This document shows positions 62,201-64,000 of a stretch of DNA of 64,000 nucleotides, piece after piece. Below the pieces are notes generated by a model. It saw only the letters and a list, made by a program, of their open reading frames with translations, did not search any database and was not told the DNA's origin. The DNA is from Gorsachius magnificus (lineage: Eukaryota; Chordata; Aves; Pelecaniformes; Ardeidae). The position numbers and the translations under genes are program-made. The stretch's first letter is position 1; each line of letters opens with the position of its first letter. Where the stretch lies: the NCBI GenBank assembly GCA_034008185.1, contig CM067084.1:70962612-71026611 (forward strand), read 5' to 3'.

Positions 62201-63266
62201 GTGGAGGAGAGGGACCAAGGGTTGACTGACTATGTCTATAAAGCGAAATAGTTCAGGTGGCCGGGGTTGCATCCTTGAACACAGGAGGTGGCAGCTCTGC
62301 TTCGGGCTGGGTTGAACGTCTTGAGTTTTGCCAGTAACCCCTGGCTGCGTGCTGCTGGTCCCTGAAGTCTCTTGCCCAAGGTATTTTGGAGTTGTTTCCT
62401 TTTAAATTTAATGAGAAGGAAGGACATTGTTTGAATAGCAGTTCGTTTTGAGTGACTGTCACACAATTGCCTCGGCTGGCAGAGGTGAGCAGACAGGGCA
62501 GCACCGAGCACGCTAGGGCAGGAACCTCCATCCAGTACTGCTGGAGCCAGGAGAAAACCCATATCTACCACCTGCCAGTGAGGACCGTGCTGCGAACCAA
62601 GGCAGAACCTCAGAAGAGCAGGGGGAAAGTTTGTTCAGATCTGAGATGGGTGTTCATGTCACAGGATGGTTCATGAGCCACGCTAGAGGGAAGGGAATGT
62701 CTCTTGGTAATGCCATTCTGTTTAAATTGGCATTTTGGTTTCAGTAGGTAGCTTGGCTTTTGACAAGCAGACTTCTTCCAAGCCAAAACTGTTTTGTTAG
62801 AAAATCCCCAGGTGGTGATAGTAATGACAGCATGCACCAAATCACTGACTATGGGTATCTTCTATACCATGCCATAGCAATCTTCTGAGGAACAGCTGGT
62901 GGTTTCACCAAGGCGCGTGTGCCCTGGCACGGGCTTAACAAGTCATGCCGTGGGAAAATTGGGATTCCATGGAGGTTTCTGCGTCCCGATGTCTGATTAT
63001 ACATAGTGCAAGTCTGTACTGAGCAGATGGCTTTCCAGACATCCTTGAATTGAAGAACTGAGTCTGTGTTTCTGGAGGGTGGAATTTCAGTAGTATTTAT
63101 ATGGTTTGAGAAGCCACCAGGGAAAGTGTTTTCAATTATAATATTGCTTCTAAAGTACCTATGTGCTTCCAAAGATGCCAGCTGCACCGGAGATGCTCAC
63201 CTAAGTCCGTTTCTCTGGCTGCATGCAGATAAGGGAGGGATGCTTTCACCTAAGTGTGGCAGAACA
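53291..63266. other. Intergenic, nothing coding recognised
   Basis: About 10 kb without a recognised gene. CpG-richer patches lie at about 58740-59010, 60800-60910 and 61320-61520. A TAATCC motif cluster lies at 58738-58891. CPZ, expected beyond GPR78 by human synteny, was looked for and not found. Confidence 0.5.
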
Positions 63267-63321
63267 ATTTCATTTCATTTCATTTCATTTCATTTCATTT
63301 CATTTCATTTCATTTCATTTC
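63267..63321 (+). repeat. (ATTTC)11 microsatellite
   Basis: Eleven uninterrupted ATTTC units, 55 bp. It is the longest perfect short-unit (2-6 bp) repeat in the window and likely to be length-variable between individuals. Confidence 0.97.
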
Positions 63322-64000
63322 AGGATCGCTTCATTTTTCACAGTTCTCTTGGTAAAATTGGGATATTTTGTAGAGGGTGCTATCTAGCTTAAGTAGTTAA
63401 CAGATGATGCCATTAAAAAAATTCATAAAAGCTTAACCTGCATTTGCAGAGCAGTTCTAACCAGAGGTAATTGCCTGTGTGGCACACCCTACAAGTTAAA
63501 CACTGAATAAGAGGGGTAAATTATCTTCCCTTTTCTGGGTGGCAGGAGAATGGATGAACACAGATGCAAAGTTGTTAAACTCTAAATTCGCAGCCTTTCC
63601 CCCCCCTTCTACCTCGCCTGTGTGTCGATAGCCTTCGCTAATTTAGACAGACTTTCTTTACTGTTCCCAAATAGATGAGCTTTCAATCTTCTCACTCTCA
63701 TTGTCTGCTCATTTTTTTTGTTTTCCTCGTAGGAAAATGTTAGTTCAAATACCTTGTGTTGGTTATTTCCCCTAACAAGCCACTGTCAATCAGATACGAG
63801 TTGAAAGGGACAGGCCGTCCCAGGGAAGCACAGCTCCCCTTCAATGCCTGCGCTCATACCCCTGGGAGCCGGGGACTGCCTGGGAGAGAAGCAGTCCCAA
63901 AACAGAGCAGGGGAGCTGGCGCCAAGCTCTACTGACAACACTTAAACTACCGGCTCCGTTTTTAGCATAGCAGCAGCCCCATCTGCTTCCAAAATTAAAG
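63322..64000. other. Intergenic, right edge
   Basis: No gene recognised. The last 200 bp are richer in GC and could approach another feature beyond the window, but nothing here shows what. Confidence 0.4.

Noticed and set aside
1..64000. CRISPR arrays, operons, tRNA or rRNA genes, prokaryotic elements
   Set aside because: No spaced direct repeats of CRISPR type, no tRNA B-box or rRNA blocks recognised; all genes are spliced vertebrate genes.

Overview
The window is vertebrate nuclear DNA, almost certainly from a bird. The evidence is split genes with GT/AG introns, several avian CR1 LINE copies (two with typical CR1 3' tails), a CpG-island promoter between two divergent genes, and two proteins that align along their length with the vertebrate families ACOX3 and TRMT44. 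These genes are also head-to-head neighbours on human 4p16.1, so the locus shows conserved synteny. I cannot name the species.

Layout. (1) Positions 1-7749 lie inside ACOX3, left of the last exon I can place; the only clear structure is a probable LTR with a serine-tRNA primer binding site at about 6147-7412. (2) Positions 7750-14920 carry the first six coding exons of ACOX3 on the minus strand (265 codons plus 2 nt). All joints are in frame, and the rest of the gene runs off the left edge. (3) About 17380-18110 is a CpG island that covers the TRMT44 start codon and is the likely shared promoter. (4) Positions 17631-34495 hold TRMT44 on the plus strand. Ten exons from 18714 to the stop at 34495 join without a frame break into 538 residues. 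The GC-rich first exon is recognisable but shows one clear and one possible frame break at G homopolymers. (5) Positions 34496-64000 hold no gene I can recognise. This stretch has a CR1 at 35.3 kb, decayed LINE pieces at 42.4-42.9, 45.5-46.0, 47.3-48.3 and possibly 53.15-53.3 kb, a younger CR1 at 51.9-52.1 kb flanked by an 11-bp direct repeat, and an 11-unit ATTTC microsatellite at 63.3 kb.

Roles. ACOX3 is a peroxisomal FAD acyl-CoA oxidase for branched-chain acyl-CoAs. TRMT44 is the SAM-dependent methyltransferase that makes 2'-O-methyluridine at position 44 of serine tRNA. They are linked by position and probably by promoter, not by pathway.

I found no convincing new biological system. The items most worth checking are the exon 1 frame breaks, a possible 31-nt TRMT44 micro-exon, an unrecognised antisense open block with an acceptor-like start in TRMT44 intron 3, the ERV remnant, two inverted repeats, and a cluster of TAATCC motifs at 58.7-58.9 kb.
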